A DNA stretch of 64,000 nt, taken from assembly GCF_028736035.1 (NCBI RefSeq), contig NZ_CP117866.1, positions 8,473,001-8,537,000 of the forward strand, in the 5' to 3' direction. A program made the translations under genes and the position numbers. Below the pieces are notes generated by a model. The model did not search any database. It was given only the letters and a program-made list of their open reading frames with translations, and was not told where the DNA came from. Shown here one piece after another: positions 63,742 to 64,000 of the stretch; position 1 is the stretch's first letter, and every line of letters begins with the position of its first letter. Source of the stretch: Streptomyces sp. T12. Its GTDB lineage: Bacteria > Actinomycetota > Actinomycetes > Streptomycetales > Streptomycetaceae.

Positions 63742-64000
63742 CAGTCCGCCTCCCTCGAGGTCAGCCGGTAGAAGAGGAAGGACGCCACACCGAGGATCAG
63801 GGCGAGCAGCACCGACAGGGCCGCGGCGTAGTGGTAGTTGGCGGCGTTGAAGGCCTGGTTGTAGATGATCATGATCGGGGTGAAGCTGTCGCTGACCGTC
63901 TCCGGAGTTATGTTCCGGAACAGCGCGGGCTCATTGAAGATCTGCAGCATCTGGATGATCGACAGCAGAGCGGTCAGCACCAGCGCCGCGCGCACGAACG
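63741..64000 (-). CDS. Sugar ABC transporter permease (MalF type), cut by window edge
   Basis: Only the last ~85 residues are inside the window: RAALVLTALLSIIQMLQIFN, NITPETVSDSFTPIMIIYNQ and a final helix ending FLFYRLTSREAD. This is the C-terminal part of a MalF-like permease, coupled to the MalG-like gene by a TGATG overlap. The binding protein is expected further upstream, outside the window. Confidence 0.88.
   Translation of the reverse strand, partial: FVRAALVLTALLSIIQMLQIFNEPALFRNITPETVSDSFTPIMIIYNQAFNAANYHYAAALSVLLALILGVASFLFYRLTSREAD

Overview
The window is very GC-rich actinomycete DNA and almost certainly a Streptomyces chromosome. The supporting signs are GTG starts, ATGA stop/start overlaps, a subtilisin-inhibitor (SSI) gene, a Mgt-type macrolide glycosyltransferase, the treY/glgX pair, an SAV2148-type HEPN protein, and a sulfur operon led by the short actinobacterial Cys-containing leader peptide. 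No rRNA, tRNA or CRISPR array was seen. All functional names rest on motif and family recognition from the translated sequence; no database search was run.

Layout. 0-3.3 kb: two paralogous M14 zinc carboxypeptidases pointing at each other, the first overlapping an SSI-type protease inhibitor gene by 4 nt. 3.7-8.4 kb: treY and glgX (alpha-glucan to trehalose / glycogen debranching). 8.6-10.8 kb: two exported proteins that together resemble one copper amine oxidase cut in two. 10.9-15.7 kb: HEPN protein, DnaQ-like exonuclease, YbaK-type editing protein, EamA transporter and a divergent LysR regulator.

15.7-22.9 kb is an accessory, decayed stretch. It holds remnants of a mycoredoxin-like gene, of the relA C-terminus and of an IS5-family transposase, plus a secreted protein made of three repeats. 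It also holds a three-gene cassette (cytosolic-looking subtilase, small helical protein, 615-residue unknown) with its own candidate promoter and a strong terminator. This cassette is the best candidate here for an undescribed system.

22.9-29.8 kb: a phosphotransferase, a sugar ABC importer lacking an ATPase, a MATE exporter and mgt, the last two divergent around a perfect 14-bp palindrome. 29.8-35.2 kb: MMPL exporter, DUF1697, an NTF2-like protein, a transglutaminase-like protein and a ketopantoate-reductase-like protein. 35.2-44.7 kb: a continuous minus-strand sulfur-assimilation operon (leader peptide, sulfite reductase, zinc-ribbon protein, cysH, cysC, cysD, cysN, sulfonate ABC importer, CbiX/SirB-like chelatase) that takes sulfate or sulfonate to sulfide and supplies siroheme metallation.

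44.8-64 kb: GNAT, a secreted unknown, a GAF regulator, a MITE-like element, an AidB-like flavoprotein, YihY, a 200-bp tandem duplication, an NmrA-like protein and two AraC regulators, two VOC proteins, a DUF5954-type protein under twin palindromes, a ThuA pseudogene, an exported VioB-type ferritin-like protein and a PLP enzyme. The window ends in a LacI/GH43/ABC cluster for xylo- or arabino-oligosaccharide use that runs off the edge. Short tandem repeats (15 bp in three places, 10, 23 and 200 bp) and hairpins are unusually easy to find between genes.
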